Positions 9,339-19,057 of a stretch of DNA of 49,053 nucleotides are shown piece by piece. Position numbers and translations under genes: made by a program. The DNA comes from Chlorobiota bacterium (GTDB lineage: Bacteria; Bacteroidota; Bacteroidia; Bacteroidales; F082), in NCBI GenBank assembly GCA_013151215.1, contig JAADIS010000015.1, forward strand, positions 1-49,053, given 5' to 3'. How positions within the stretch are numbered: position 1 is the first letter of the stretch; each line of letters starts with the position of its first letter. The notes beneath the pieces were generated by a model. The model made no database searches. It worked only from the letters and a program-made list of their open reading frames with translations, and was not told where the DNA came from.

Positions 9339-11870
9339 ATGGAAGCTAAATTTTCTAAGCGCGTGAAGGATGTTCTTTCTTATAGCAGGGAGGAAGCGGT
9401 TAGGCTGGGAAATAATTATATCGGACTTGAACATTTATTACTAGGGATTTTAAGGGAAGGTAACGGAATGGCCGTTCAATTGCTTAAGTTTTTCGGTGTG
9501 GAGGTTGAGAAATGCAAGAAGGATATCGAGGACAGTGTCAAAAACCCCAAGGGCAACAGCATCAGCCAGGAAAACATACCTCTTGTGAAGCAAGCCGAAA
9601 AAGCCTTAAAGCTAACTTATTTGGAAGCCAGGGTTTTTAATAGCGAACTAATTGGCACAGAGCATCTTCTGCTGGCAATACTAAAAGACGACAATAATAT
9701 TGCAACTCTAAAGCTAAATAATATGGGGGTGGATTACGCTAGTTTAAAACAAGAGCTGTCATCGATAAAAAAAGAAAAGGACGAATATCCCGACCTAATT
9801 GAACCGACATCGTCGATACAAGGGCCTACCGAGGACGAGCCCGGTGAGACAGGTGGTGGTGGTTTTGGCAGAAGTCCGAAGCCCACAACTGCCCCGAAAT
9901 CGAAAACCCCTGTCCTTGACAACTTTGGCAGGGATCTAACGAAATTTGCCGAGGAAGGCAGGCTAGACCCGATAGTCGGAAGGGAAAAAGAACTGGAGAG
10001 AGTTGCCCAGGTATTGAGCAGGCGGAAAAAAAACAACCCTATATTGATAGGGGAGCCCGGAGTTGGGAAATCGGCCATTGCCGAGGGCCTGGCGTTGAGG
10101 ATAACCGAAAGGAAAGTCTCCAGGGCCTTGTTCAACAAGAGGTTGATAACCCTCGACCTGGCATCGCTCGTCGCAGGGACGAAGTATAGAGGTCAGTTCG
10201 AGGAAAGGATGAAGGCTGTTTTGAACGAGCTGACCAAAAATCCCGACATTATATTGTTCATCGACGAGATACATACAATTGTAGGGGCAGGGAATGCTTC
10301 AGGTTCGCTGGACGCAAGCAATATGTTCAAGCCCGCCTTGGCGCGCGGTGAGCTACAATGTATAGGCGCGACAACCTTGGACGAATACCGGCAATATATC
10401 GAAAAAGACGGTGCTTTGGAAAGACGGTTTCAAAAAGTCTTGGTGGAACCAACCAATGCTGAGGAAACTATCGAGATTTTGAACAATATCAAGGAAAAAT
10501 ATGAGGACCACCATCTTGTAAAATACAGTCCTGACGCCATAAATGCATGTGTTAGCTTAACAAACAGGTACATTAGCGATCGCTATCTGCCTGATAAGGC
10601 GATAGATGCCCTTGACGAAGCAGGATCGAGGGTTCATATCAGAAACATCCACGTTCCGGCAGAAGTAATAAACCTTGAAGGTGCCATCGAAGAGTTGAAA
10701 TTAAAGAAAACCTCGGCCATAAAAAGCCAGAAATTTGAAGAGGCTGCACAGTTCAGGGATCTTGAAAGGCGCTATGGCGACGAATTGGAGAAGGCAAAGA
10801 AAAAATGGGAGGCGGAAGCCAAAATCCATCGCGAGATAGTGAGTGATGAAAACGTGGCGGAAGTTGTCGCCATGATGACAGGTATTCCCCTGACGAACAT
10901 AGCACAGTCGGAAAGCAATAAGCTCATCAATATGGAGAAAGTCCTCCAAACGGAGATTATCGGTCAGGATGATGCTGTCATGAAGGTTGTCAAGGCCATA
11001 AGGCGGAACCGTGCCGGGCTCAAGGACCCCAATAAACCAATAGGCTCTTTTATCTTTTTAGGCGCCACCGGCGTTGGCAAAACATATCTTGCCAAGCTTC
11101 TGGCCAGGTTTTTATTTGATACGGAGGATGCATTGATTAGAGTTGACATGAGCGAATATATGGAAAAGTTCGCCGTATCGCGCCTGGTCGGGGCCCCTCC
11201 CGGTTATGTTGGCTACGAAGAAGGCGGGCAGCTTACCGAGAAAGTCAGGAGAAAACCTTATTCGATAGTGCTTCTCGACGAGATAGAGAAAGCACATCCG
11301 GACGTTTTCCATCTTCTGCTCCAGGTTCTCGACGATGGCGTTTTAACAGACAGCTACGGCAGAAAAGTTGATTTTAAGAACACCATAATCATTATGACCT
11401 CCAACATTGGTTCGCGGCAGCTTAAAGACTTCGGCCAAGGAGTAGGGTTTTCTACCCAGGCCAAAAAAGTGGGCAAGGCCAACCATGCCAAAGGAGTAAT
11501 AGAAAACGCACTGAAGAGAGCCTTTGCCCCCGAATTCCTGAACAGGATAGATGATGTCGTAATATTCGAATCCCTTGATAAAGAGGCTATTTACAAGATT
11601 ATCGATATAGAGCTTTCTTACCTTTATAAGCGCGTGGAGCTGATGGGCTATAAAATAAGGGTCAATACTAAAGCTAAGGATTATTTGATCGAAAACGGAT
11701 GGGACGAGCAATTTGGCGCCCGTCCTTTGAAGCGGGCTATACAAAAGTTTATAGAAGACCCCCTAGCTGAAGAAATTATTAAAACCTCTCTAAAAGAAGG
11801 CGATTCCATAACAATTGGCTACGATGCAAAAAAGGATGATATCTCGATAAAAATCAGCAAGAAAAAATAA
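9339..11870 (+). CDS. clpC: ATP-dependent Clp protease ATP-binding subunit ClpC
   Basis: 843 residues, normal for ClpC. A hexameric AAA+ unfoldase that feeds proteins into ClpP. The N-terminal double Clp repeat covers about residues 1-150, followed by a Gly/Pro/Thr-rich linker (about 155-190). AAA1 has Walker A G-E-P-G-V-G-K-S (about 237) and Walker [13 protein letters not shown]-like coiled segment ([11 protein letters not shown]) lies between the ATPase modules and marks ClpC rather than ClpA. AAA2 has G-A-T-G-V-G-K-T (about 575) and [12 protein letters not shown]. The ClpP-docking tripeptide is present as V-G-F at about residue 701. It stands alone, divergent from gyrA, and is followed by a clear terminator. 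Confidence 0.97.
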   Translation: MEAKFSKRVKDVLSYSREEAVRLGNNYIGLEHLLLGILREGNGMAVQLLKFFGVEVEKCKKDIEDSVKNPKGNSISQENIPLVKQAEKALKLTYLEARVFNSELIGTEHLLLAILKDDNNIATLKLNNMGVDYASLKQELSSIKKEKDEYPDLIEPTSSIQGPTEDEPGETGGGGFGRSPKPTTAPKSKTPVLDNFGRDLTKFAEEGRLDPIVGREKELERVAQVLSRRKKNNPILIGEPGVGKSAIAEGLALRITERKVSRALFNKRLITLDLASLVAGTKYRGQFEERMKAVLNELTKNPDIILFIDEIHTIVGAGNASGSLDASNMFKPALARGELQCIGATTLDEYRQYIEKDGALERRFQKVLVEPTNAEETIEILNNIKEKYEDHHLVKYSPDAINACVSLTNRYISDRYLPDKAIDALDEAGSRVHIRNIHVPAEVINLEGAIEELKLKKTSAIKSQKFEEAAQFRDLERRYGDELEKAKKKWEAEAKIHREIVSDENVAEVVAMMTGIPLTNIAQSESNKLINMEKVLQTEIIGQDDAVMKVVKAIRRNRAGLKDPNKPIGSFIFLGATGVGKTYLAKLLARFLFDTEDALIRVDMSEYMEKFAVSRLVGAPPGYVGYEEGGQLTEKVRRKPYSIVLLDEIEKAHPDVFHLLLQVLDDGVLTDSYGRKVDFKNTIIIMTSNIGSRQLKDFGQGVGFSTQAKKVGKANHAKGVIENALKRAFAPEFLNRIDDVVIFESLDKEAIYKIIDIELSYLYKRVELMGYKIRVNTKAKDYLIENGWDEQFGARPLKRAIQKFIEDPLAEEIIKTSLKEGDSITIGYDAKKDDISIKISKKK

Positions 11871-11996
11871 ACTCCGACGATAGTACCAATATCTCATAAA
11901 CCAATATCTTGAAATATTGTCTCATTACTTTACAACCTTGTTCCCTGACTGGCTTCTTGAAAAAAAGGAATTTGCCGGAGTCGGCCATACTTATTT

Positions 11997-12030
11997 AAAA
12001 GGCTGCTAAATAAGCCAGCGGCCTTTTTTA
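11997..12030 (+). terminator. Rho-independent terminator after clpC
   Basis: An 11-bp stem (AAAAGGCTGCT paired with AGCGGCCTTTT, one G-T wobble) with a nine-base loop is followed by a T run. It lies about 127 bases after the clpC stop and ahead of the acyl-CoA dehydrogenase promoter. Nothing coding was seen between 11871 and 11996. Confidence 0.75.
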
Positions 12031-12069
12031 TTTTGAGCTCGATTGATTACTTTCGCCGCCGGAAAATAA

Positions 12070-12077
12070 TATATTTG
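12070..12077 (+). promoter_or_regulatory. Bacteroidota -7 promoter element for the acyl-CoA dehydrogenase
   Basis: TATATTTG, exact match to TAnnTTTG, 31 bases before the ATG at 12109. Confidence 0.55.
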
Positions 12078-12108
12078 CCAAAATTTAATTTTTATATCAA
12101 ATAATGCT

Positions 12109-13893
12109 ATGGAAGGAAGACCACTAATTAGAGGAGGTGAATTTTTGGTTAAAGACGTTGATTTCAATGATGTTTTTATACCGGAAGAGTTCGATGAGGA
12201 ACAGAACATGATTGCAGAGACCTGTAAGGATTTTGTTGAGACAGAGATTGTTCCGCAGTTTGAGGCACTTGATAAGCATGAAGAGGGATTAATGCCCTCA
12301 CTACTTAAAAAGGCCGGCGAACTAGGATTGCTCGGAATATCCATCCCCGAGGATTATGCTGGTTTTGGACAATCGTTTATCACGAATATGCGTGCGAACG
12401 AAGCCATGGGCTCCGCCTATTCGTTTTCTGTTGCTTTTATGGCCCACACGGGCATCGGCTCCTTGCCTTTGGCATATTATGGTAACGACGAACAGAAGAA
12501 CAAGTACTTAACGGACCTGGCCACCGGTGATAAACTTGCCGCCTACTGCCTTACTGAACCGGGCGCCGGCTCGGATGCAAATGCAGGCCAGTCTAAAGCC
12601 GTTCTCAGCGAAGATGGCAGCCATTATGTGCTCAATGGGCAAAAAATGTGGATTACGAATGGCGGTTTCGCCGATTTGCTGACCGTGTTCGCAAAAATAG
12701 ATAACGACAGGGTCCTGAGCGCATTCCTCGTTGAAGCCGATTGGGAAGGAATTACCATGAACCCCGAAGAAAACAAGATGGGCATCAAGGGTTCTTCCAC
12801 ACGTCAGATCTTTTTCAACGACGTTAAGGTTCCTGTCGAAAACCTCCTCGGCAGGAGAGGTGAAGGATTTCGCATAGCACTTAACATCCTCCATATTGGA
12901 CGGATTAAGCTCGGTGCGACGGTAATAGGTGGAATGAGAAGATCCATAAACCATTCGGTGTCCTACGCCAACGAGCGCAAGCAATTTGGCTCGCCGCTTT
13001 CGGCTTTTGGCGCCATAAAACATAAAATGGGTGAGCAGGTAATCAGGATGTTTGCTACCGAATCGGCTGTTTATCGTGCCAGCAAGGACATGGACAACAC
13101 TATTAACCAAATGATCAAAGACGGGAAATCTTATGGGGCATCTAATATCGAAGGTGTTGCCGAATTTGAGCCGGAATGCGCATTGCTCAAGGTATATGGC
13201 TCTGAATCACTTGATTATATTGTTGACGAAATGGTTCAGATATTTGGGGGAATGGGGTTTTCAGCAGAGGCTCCTGCCGACAGATCCTACAGGGATTCGC
13301 GTATCAACCGTATTTTTGAGGGCACCAACGAAATCAACCGCCTCATTACTGTTGACTCCATCCTCAAAAAGGGGATGAAACACAAAATAAATCTTTTCGA
13401 GGCTGCCAAAGAACTGCTAGATAATAGCGGACAACTTGAAAGCGTTAATTTCAATGAAGGGGATTATTACGAAAACCATCATAAATTAGTTAGAAACCTT
13501 AAAAATATTGTTTTGCTCCTATTACCTGAAATCCAGGACGAGTTTAAGCGCAAGCTAATGTTCGAGGAAGAAATACTGATGAACTTATCCGATATAATGA
13601 TGAATGTTTATTCGCTGGAATCCACACTCTTACGTGTTGAGAAACTTGATAAGAATTCGATAAAATCAGAAATTTCCTATTATAAGAACATGCTTGATGC
13701 CTTGGCACACGATGCTGCTGGAAGAGTCTATAAATCGGCATTCGATGCCATAGGTTCCTTTGCTGAAGGCGATAAAATACCAAGGCTTCTGAACGCACTT
13801 CAAAAATTAAGTCTTCTTGAGCCGGTAAACGTAAAGGAATTAAGGAGAAATATAGCCGACAAGCTTATTGACGACGGTGTTTATAAGTTCTGA
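12109..13893 (+). CDS. Acyl-CoA dehydrogenase, long (VLCAD-like) form
   Basis: 594 residues. FAD enzyme that oxidises acyl-CoA to trans-2-enoyl-CoA in fatty-acid beta-oxidation. The core has Y-C-L-T-E-P-G-A-G-S-D-A (about residue 144), M-W-I-T-N-G-G (about 180), the R-K-Q-F-G-type helix and, near residue 404, R-I-F-E-G-T-N-E-I-N-R, the FAD/substrate region of the family. About 170 additional residues follow the normal ~400-residue core, as in the very-long-chain class and many Bacteroidota paralogs. Chain-length preference cannot be read from sequence. It has its own promoter and no obvious operon partner. Fifteen bases after the stop lies a 15-bp sequence identical to the MITE terminus. Confidence 0.93.
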   Translation: MEGRPLIRGGEFLVKDVDFNDVFIPEEFDEEQNMIAETCKDFVETEIVPQFEALDKHEEGLMPSLLKKAGELGLLGISIPEDYAGFGQSFITNMRANEAMGSAYSFSVAFMAHTGIGSLPLAYYGNDEQKNKYLTDLATGDKLAAYCLTEPGAGSDANAGQSKAVLSEDGSHYVLNGQKMWITNGGFADLLTVFAKIDNDRVLSAFLVEADWEGITMNPEENKMGIKGSSTRQIFFNDVKVPVENLLGRRGEGFRIALNILHIGRIKLGATVIGGMRRSINHSVSYANERKQFGSPLSAFGAIKHKMGEQVIRMFATESAVYRASKDMDNTINQMIKDGKSYGASNIEGVAEFEPECALLKVYGSESLDYIVDEMVQIFGGMGFSAEAPADRSYRDSRINRIFEGTNEINRLITVDSILKKGMKHKINLFEAAKELLDNSGQLESVNFNEGDYYENHHKLVRNLKNIVLLLLPEIQDEFKRKLMFEEEILMNLSDIMMNVYSLESTLLRVEKLDKNSIKSEISYYKNMLDALAHDAAGRVYKSAFDAIGSFAEGDKIPRLLNALQKLSLLEPVNVKELRRNIADKLIDDGVYKF

Positions 13894-13907
13894 AAGAACA
13901 TTGCTTA

Positions 13908-13922
13908 GGGTCTGCTGAAAAA
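13908..13922 (+). repeat. Solo copy of the MITE terminal repeat
   Basis: GGGTCTGCTGAAAAA is identical over 15 bases to both termini of the MITE at 45931-46164. The bases that follow do not match the element and no inverted partner was found nearby, so this looks like a relic end. Confidence 0.6.
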
Positions 13923-13963
13923 ATGAATATGGGGATTGCGATGCATTTAGTTTTGTTGATTAT

Positions 13964-14587
13964 CTAATTAACATAATCGACAAAGATGTTGTCGGTGTTT
14001 ACATAAATTATTTTTACCCTGGTATCTTTTGCTAGTTTCCGGTTTTCCTGTATTGTACGGATTAAACGCTTGCTCTGCCGGCCCATGAACCTGTTCCAGA
14101 ACACTATTATGACATAGTCGTAATCCCTAATAGAAAAACTTTTGGTTTTCGGCAGGGCTTGAATGTATTCAAGTTGTAGATTAAGAGGCAGTATGCTGTC
14201 GATAGGTGCTTGTTGCTTAGGTGGAAAACTCATCATTATACTGTCCCTGCCCCAATTTAAGTTGGGAAAACCTCCCGAATAACAATTGATTTGAAAAGAT
14301 TCCAGTTGCCCGTTCCCGTTATAATACAGGGCTTGCAGCGGTTGATAGTGGTTTTTTAGCTGATTCTTGTATTTCATAGTATCCAGCGATGATAAAAACC
14401 CCATATATGAAGAGTCTATTTTATAATTGTCAGTTAAAGGGATATTATATTTTTCTGCATAACCATCTATTGTCCTGTAATCTATTCTTTTCGGGTTTTT
14501 AATTCCGTAAAGCCCTTGGATTATTGGTGAACAAGCCGTCAACCCTAAGAATAACATACAAACCAAAATTCTTATATACCAGTTCAT
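13964..14587 (-). CDS. Lipoprotein of unknown function, possibly thioredoxin-fold
   Basis: 207 residues with a lipoprotein signal: hydrophobic segment then L-T-A-C-S at residues 16-20, so the mature protein is probably anchored by Cys19. The C-terminal part contains D-Y-V-I-I-V-F-W-N-R-F-M-G-R-Q-S-K-R and V-K-I-I-Y-V-N-T-D, an alternation that resembles the central strands and first helix of thioredoxin-like folds, but no CxxC is present, so a redox role is not supported. It is convergent with the acyl-CoA dehydrogenase and lies 67 bases downstream of the serine hydrolase on the same strand. Confidence 0.65.
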   Translation of the reverse strand: MNWYIRILVCMLFLGLTACSPIIQGLYGIKNPKRIDYRTIDGYAEKYNIPLTDNYKIDSSYMGFLSSLDTMKYKNQLKNHYQPLQALYYNGNGQLESFQINCYSGGFPNLNWGRDSIMMSFPPKQQAPIDSILPLNLQLEYIQALPKTKSFSIRDYDYVIIVFWNRFMGRQSKRLIRTIQENRKLAKDTRVKIIYVNTDNIFVDYVN

Positions 14588-14654
14588 TCCATTTGTTTAT
14601 TAAGTTTATCTTAAAACCAGATGGCCCGGCCTTAAGTCGTCGGGTCAACAATTA

Positions 14655-15998
14655 TTACTTTTGGAATGAATCCAAGATGGCCCTCACGAACTTATTATAA
14701 TCGAACTCGCCTTTTTTGGAAAGCCCCATTCTAACTACAACCAAATTATAATCAGGAATAATATAGACCCTTTGTCCGTTATACCCATCAGCAAAATATA
14801 TATCTGCCGGACAATCAGGCAGTTCCCGCGATTTGGCAGAGTTGAGCCAAAACTGGGCACCATATCCCCCCATTGATTTTTTTGCGGGCGTTTTTGTGAA
14901 ATCCACCCAGCCATCGGGGAGGATTTGCTCTTTTCCCCAATATCCGTCTTGCAGGTAAAGCAAGCCGAAGCGGGCCCAGTCGCGTGGAGTGCCAAAGGAA
15001 TACGACGATCCGACGAAATTACCGGAAGCGTCAGTTTCCAATACCATAGACCGCATACCAATTTTGTTAAATAAGGCATTTCTTGGAAATGAGATATAAG
15101 CTTCTTCATTCATGGACGCTCTTTTTAATATTTCAGAAATGATATTGGAAGTCCCCGATGAATAATACCATACCGAATCGGGCGGGAATGCTGCCGGGCG
15201 TGATATCGCATATCTTGCCGCATCGGCTTTGTCGAAAAGCATAATGGTAGCATCGGAGATTTTTCCGTAATCCTCTTCCCATTCAAGGCCCGAGCTCATC
15301 TGCATCAGGTTTTTCAGGCTTATGTTGCTTCTTTCGTCACCATCCCATTCCTTTATCGGCGTTGAACCTTCCAGGATCAAATCCATTTGCTTGACTTTTA
15401 TCCCAACAAGTGCGTTCATAATACTTTTTGTCATAGACCAGCCCAGTATCCTTGTATCCTTGTCGAATCCGTAATTATAAGCCTCCTTCATGAACAATGT
15501 GTCGTAGGCAACAACAATTGCCCTTGTATGTCCTTCTTTTAGAGCCGCTTGCATTGCCGCATCCAATTTGTCGATATTTATGACCGATGGAACAGTATCC
15601 CTCATCTTATCGCCCGAAGGCCAGTAGATAGTGTCGGGATCGGAATCCGGGAAACTTGGGGAGTATCTTTGTTTTTTAAGGGTCTCATAATCAGAATCGT
15701 TGATCAATGCACATCCCAATCCGTCGCGGTAAACCGCTGTTTGCTTTGCCAAACCCAGAAATGTTGATGTTACAGTTCTTTTTTCCTTGTCCCAAACATT
15801 CGTCGGCAACCCAACAAAAAATGAATTCAAATCGTTTTCCTCAATACTTTGCTGGCTTCTCCCTGAGAGATAAATACATGAACAAATATCTTTGGCGGCG
15901 TAACCGTTGAATATTGTCGCAAAAAGACTGATTCCATAAATTAATGCCAAAATAAGCCCTATAATAATAAACCAAACTATTAACTTTTTTGTTTTCAT
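14655..15998 (-). CDS. Serine hydrolase of the beta-lactamase class C / NylB type
   Basis: 447 residues. One N-terminal membrane segment (residues ~7-29) probably anchors it in the membrane with the domain outside the cytoplasm. The nucleophile motif S-x-x-K is present as S-M-T-K (Ser188, Lys191), and a Tyr-containing second motif appears as W-Y-Y-S-S-G-T-S-N. The later Y-N-G-Q-R-V-Y-I-I-P and the length match the 6-aminohexanoate-dimer hydrolase-like branch of the family. Such enzymes act as esterases, amidases or D-peptidases; the substrate here is unknown. The downstream lipoprotein gene is on the same strand with a 67-base gap. Confidence 0.85.
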   Translation of the reverse strand: MKTKKLIVWFIIIGLILALIYGISLFATIFNGYAAKDICSCIYLSGRSQQSIEENDLNSFFVGLPTNVWDKEKRTVTSTFLGLAKQTAVYRDGLGCALINDSDYETLKKQRYSPSFPDSDPDTIYWPSGDKMRDTVPSVINIDKLDAAMQAALKEGHTRAIVVAYDTLFMKEAYNYGFDKDTRILGWSMTKSIMNALVGIKVKQMDLILEGSTPIKEWDGDERSNISLKNLMQMSSGLEWEEDYGKISDATIMLFDKADAARYAISRPAAFPPDSVWYYSSGTSNIISEILKRASMNEEAYISFPRNALFNKIGMRSMVLETDASGNFVGSSYSFGTPRDWARFGLLYLQDGYWGKEQILPDGWVDFTKTPAKKSMGGYGAQFWLNSAKSRELPDCPADIYFADGYNGQRVYIIPDYNLVVVRMGLSKKGEFDYNKFVRAILDSFQK

Positions 15999-16114
15999 CC
16001 GATTAAGATTTTTTATACGAGGCTAATTTAACATATTTTTAGAGATAATTCTATCTTGAAATGTACCATGAGTTTTTAAAGTCCTATTTTCGCCTTTCCA
16101 AAAAGAATAAATCT

Positions 16115-16462
16115 ATGCTCTCGAAGATAAAGAACCGTTGGAATGTATCATCGAACCGGGATGTCCTTGTTATATTCCTGGTTTTTGCCTTGGCAGGAAG
16201 CACATCGCTCTACATTAAACAGCCAATCTTTGTATTGCTCGACATCCAAAAGCACCTTACCCCTGTCTTCGATTTCATCTTGATTTATATTTTAGTCGTC
16301 AACCCTTCCTACCTTTTGCTGCTGTTGTTTTGGGGTTTCGTGTTCGGAAAGTGGACTTTCTTTTGGAACTTTGAAAAAAAGATATTCCGGAAGATATTAT
16401 ATTTCGAGTTGGCTACGGGCTTCGTTTATGGCATTAAATATTTGGTTAGTAATTTGTTATAA
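16115..16462 (+). CDS. Small membrane protein resembling DUF6787
   Basis: 115 residues from the ATG at 16115; an in-frame ATG at 16061 would add 18 residues, but M-L-S-K-I-K-N-R-W-N-V is the start I expect for this group. Two or three hydrophobic segments follow, with a conserved-looking F-G-K-W-T-F-F-W-N-F-E-K-K near the end. The layout (short basic N-terminus, A-G-S-T-S-L turn, F-G-x-x-x-F-F) recalls the DUF6787 family of Bacteroidota, recalled from memory and not verified. Function unknown. It converges on the DUF3667 gene with a six-base gap between stops. Confidence 0.65.
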   Translation: MLSKIKNRWNVSSNRDVLVIFLVFALAGSTSLYIKQPIFVLLDIQKHLTPVFDFILIYILVVNPSYLLLLLFWGFVFGKWTFFWNFEKKIFRKILYFELATGFVYGIKYLVSNLL

Positions 16463-16468
16463 CATTTT

Positions 16469-17389
16469 TCACATTAACCTTAATGAGATATACCCCAAGA
16501 CTGAGAAAGTCAAACCCAATACCAGGAAATATGAAAAGTAAAATAGCAAGGATGCCAGGATTGCCTTACCCCATTTAAACGAATAAAATTCCTTAATCCA
16601 GGCAATTACCGTAACAAATATCAATAAATTGCTGGTGTTGTCTATCCATTTATAAGGGAAAAGCCAATAAAGAAATCCAAAAACAGCCATGATCAAAAAT
16701 GCCAGCGACTGAAGGTGTAAGAGAAAAATGAGGTTTTCAAAATAGTAGTTTTTACGCCGCTTACCGAAAAATAAGTACAGAAAGAATGCTGCTATCGGCA
16801 TAATGAAAAACATACTGATCGAAATAAATTTATTAAACTGTTCCATAAACCTTTTCCTGCCACCTTTTTTAGAAAGGGTTTTTAACTTAGCTAGTTCGAT
16901 CCCTGCCACAGAACTAATTGTATCATCATTGTTTATACCAATGCCAAGGTTTTCATTATGCTCGGTCTTAAGCGAATCCAGAATAAGCAAGCTACTGTCG
17001 TTGACAAAGTCCTCAGGTTTTTTGTTCACCGCGAGCTCTTCGTCATCTTTCACTTTATCATCACCTAGGAATGGGTTTTTAAGAGATAAGACAGAAAAAT
17101 ATACTAGACTTACCAGCAGATACATTCTTAATGGGCTCAGAAAGCTCATTCTTCTTCCTTTGAGGAATTCCCTGGTGAGCAATGCCGGGTTAGTAATAAG
17201 GTAACGGAAGCTTACGAAGAATTTTGAATCGATATTAAAGCTGCCCGCAAGAAAATCGTTAACAAGAAATTTTAAATCCAGTCTTAACTGACGGTTTTTT
17301 TGTCCGCAGTAAGGGCAAAAAGCAAACTCTTTAGGAAATTTGTTTTCGCAGTTCGGGCATTTTATTTCAATGCTGTTAAGATCTTCCAT
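16469..17389 (-). CDS. DUF3667 zinc-ribbon membrane protein
   Basis: 306 residues. The N-terminus holds a C-x-x-C pair (C-P-N-C) and a second (C-P-Y-C-G-Q-K), a zinc ribbon of the double-zinc type, followed by the family motif F-L-x-x-x-F-N-I-D-S-K-F-F-x-S-F-R-Y-L-I and P-x-x-L-T-R-E-F-L-K-G-R-R. About four membrane segments fill the C-terminal half, with a polar segment between the first and the others. DUF3667 proteins are common in Bacteroidota and have no assigned role. It lies 11 bases after the end of the DUF554 gene, same strand, so the two may be cotranscribed. Confidence 0.88.
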   Translation of the reverse strand: MEDLNSIEIKCPNCENKFPKEFAFCPYCGQKNRQLRLDLKFLVNDFLAGSFNIDSKFFVSFRYLITNPALLTREFLKGRRMSFLSPLRMYLLVSLVYFSVLSLKNPFLGDDKVKDDEELAVNKKPEDFVNDSSLLILDSLKTEHNENLGIGINNDDTISSVAGIELAKLKTLSKKGGRKRFMEQFNKFISISMFFIMPIAAFFLYLFFGKRRKNYYFENLIFLLHLQSLAFLIMAVFGFLYWLFPYKWIDNTSNLLIFVTVIAWIKEFYSFKWGKAILASLLFYFSYFLVLGLTFSVLGYISLRLM

Positions 17390-17400
17390 CAGAAATTGTT

Positions 17401-18090
17401 TTAGAAATTAAAATCAGGTATCAGCCATAGAAGGAAGATTATCAGAAGTAATGCAGGAAGCATGTTCATGACTTTTAACTTCTTTATATCCAGTATGTTA
17501 ATAGCCAATCCGATTAGTAGAACACCTCCAACAGCAGAAAGTTCCGTTATATAAATCCCCGGCACGAATTCGCCGAAGGCAGATGCCATTAGGGAAATGC
17601 CTCCCTGGTATATCAGCAAGGGAATGGCTGAGAACATAACACCTATCCCAAGTCCCGACGCAAGGGCGATAGAGGAAACCCCGTCCATCAAGGATTTTAT
17701 TATCAGCAAACGGGAACTACCGCCCATTCCTTCTTCAATAGCGCCCAGGATAGTGAGCGAGCCCATGCAATAGAGCAGGAAAGCAGTGAGCATACCGTCG
17801 GTAAACTTCTCATTGCCAAGTCGTAAACGTTTTTTAAGGGTTTCGCTCATCTTTTCGGCCTGTTTTTCCAGGTTCATCATCTCGCCTAACAGCGCACCGC
17901 CAATAAGTGCAATAACCAGATGTAGCTGATGTGTTGTTTTAAGTGCCATGCTAATTCCAAGATAAAATGTGAACAGCCCAATAACCTGAAAAAATATCTT
18001 TACAAACCTTGCGGGAAGCGTTTTGTTCAATGCCAGGCCCAAGGCACTTCCGGCAATTACTGTTATCGTGTTTATAATAGTTCCGAGCAT
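17401..18090 (-). CDS. DUF554 family membrane protein (YqgA/YdfK-like)
   Basis: 229 residues from the ATG at 18090, whose product begins M-L-G-T-I-I-N-T, the normal start of the family; the frame remains open to 18147, but that extension is not family-like. About seven hydrophobic segments, with the hallmark stretches G-A-L-L-G-E-M-M-N-L-E and L-L-Y-C-M-G-S-L-T-I-L-G-A-I-E-E-G and D-G-V-S-S-I-A-L-A-S-G-L-G. DUF554 proteins are inner-membrane proteins without a proven function, sometimes suggested as transporters. Divergent from the next gene, sharing a short intergenic region. Confidence 0.9.
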   Translation of the reverse strand: MLGTIINTITVIAGSALGLALNKTLPARFVKIFFQVIGLFTFYLGISMALKTTHQLHLVIALIGGALLGEMMNLEKQAEKMSETLKKRLRLGNEKFTDGMLTAFLLYCMGSLTILGAIEEGMGGSSRLLIIKSLMDGVSSIALASGLGIGVMFSAIPLLIYQGGISLMASAFGEFVPGIYITELSAVGGVLLIGLAINILDIKKLKVMNMLPALLLIIFLLWLIPDFNF

Positions 18091-18161
18091 CGCTTTTATT
18101 TGAAACGAAAATAGGAAAATATTTTGTATTTTTAAGCCTTGGAACATTAATGGAAAATATC

Positions 18162-19022
18162 ATGCGGATCCTTCTGGCTTATATCCTGTTATTGTTATTT
18201 GCGGCAACACAGGCACAATCGACATCTTTTAAATACCTGCACGGAAAAGTTTATAATAAGGCCAGCGGGCTGGGAATTGCAGATGTTGAAATTAGCATTG
18301 GCGATAGCTCTTATGGCAAAGTGAGCAAAAGATCAGGAGCCTATGTTATAAGGGCAAGGAAGGAAGACGACAGCATACTGTTTCAGCATCCTGGTTACCA
18401 GCCGCTAAAGCTTCATTTAAAAAAATCGAGGAGGACTATCGACGGACCTCTTGTTCGTTTGCAGCCAAACTCGAAGGATCTGCCGAAATTAAAGAACACT
18501 CTATCTTTTTTGCCCTTAAAATTAATTACAGGTGGCTTGTGCATTAATTATGAACGATTTATAAAAACAAGGCTCTCCACAGGCATATATGCCAATTATT
18601 ATTATAGGGGGAGGCAATATTTTGGCCGTGAGGAGTTTACAGGCCTAAAGCTTAGCCCACACGCAAGATTCTATTTCAAGAGGAACAAAAGCTATGGTTT
18701 TTATGTACAGGGTGGGCTTATTGTTGCTTATTTCGATTTTAGCAAACTTAACTATAACTATTCCAATGTTTTATCGAAATCAATTTCTTCATATTTCTGG
18801 TCTGGGGGTATTGAGGCAGCAGTAGGGATTATGGACATTCTGGGGAATTACTCCAAAGTGATAATAGACATTAATGGGGGATGGCAGATCATTAAACCTC
18901 CATTCCCGGATAAGATAGTCGATGAACACGGCACGGAATATTCACATAATGCTGCCTGGTGGTTTTTAGGCGGACCTGGAAGCATAATTGAGATAAAAAT
19001 AGCCATAGGTGGGATTTTTTAA
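18162..19022 (+). CDS. Outer-envelope protein with CarboxypepD_reg-like domain
   Basis: 286 residues from the ATG at 18162 (an in-frame ATG at 18150 gives four more). A signal peptide is evident (M-R-I-L-L..., ending A-T-Q-A-Q). Residues ~25-105 follow the carboxypeptidase-regulatory-like pattern seen at the start of many Bacteroidota surface proteins: L-H-G-K-V-Y-N-K-A-S-G-L-G-I-A-D-V-E-I, then a strand and H-P-G-Y-Q-P-L-K-L. The C-terminal ~160 residues are aromatic and strand-rich with G-x-Y/F repeats, suggesting a small outer-membrane barrel. No enzymatic motif. Followed by a TPR gene 35 bases on. Confidence 0.7.
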   Translation: MRILLAYILLLLFAATQAQSTSFKYLHGKVYNKASGLGIADVEISIGDSSYGKVSKRSGAYVIRARKEDDSILFQHPGYQPLKLHLKKSRRTIDGPLVRLQPNSKDLPKLKNTLSFLPLKLITGGLCINYERFIKTRLSTGIYANYYYRGRQYFGREEFTGLKLSPHARFYFKRNKSYGFYVQGGLIVAYFDFSKLNYNYSNVLSKSISSYFWSGGIEAAVGIMDILGNYSKVIIDINGGWQIIKPPFPDKIVDEHGTEYSHNAAWWFLGGPGSIIEIKIAIGGIF

Positions 19023-19057
19023 TATTTTTACAAACCGAAAATCAATTATTGAGCATT

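Noticed and set aside
11902-11919. Short palindrome CAATAT...ATATTG after clpC as a regulatory site
   Set aside because: Six-base arms in AT-rich sequence are expected by chance.
12508-13110. 200-residue minus-strand open frame inside the acyl-CoA dehydrogenase gene
   Set aside because: The plus strand carries the family motifs across the same bases.
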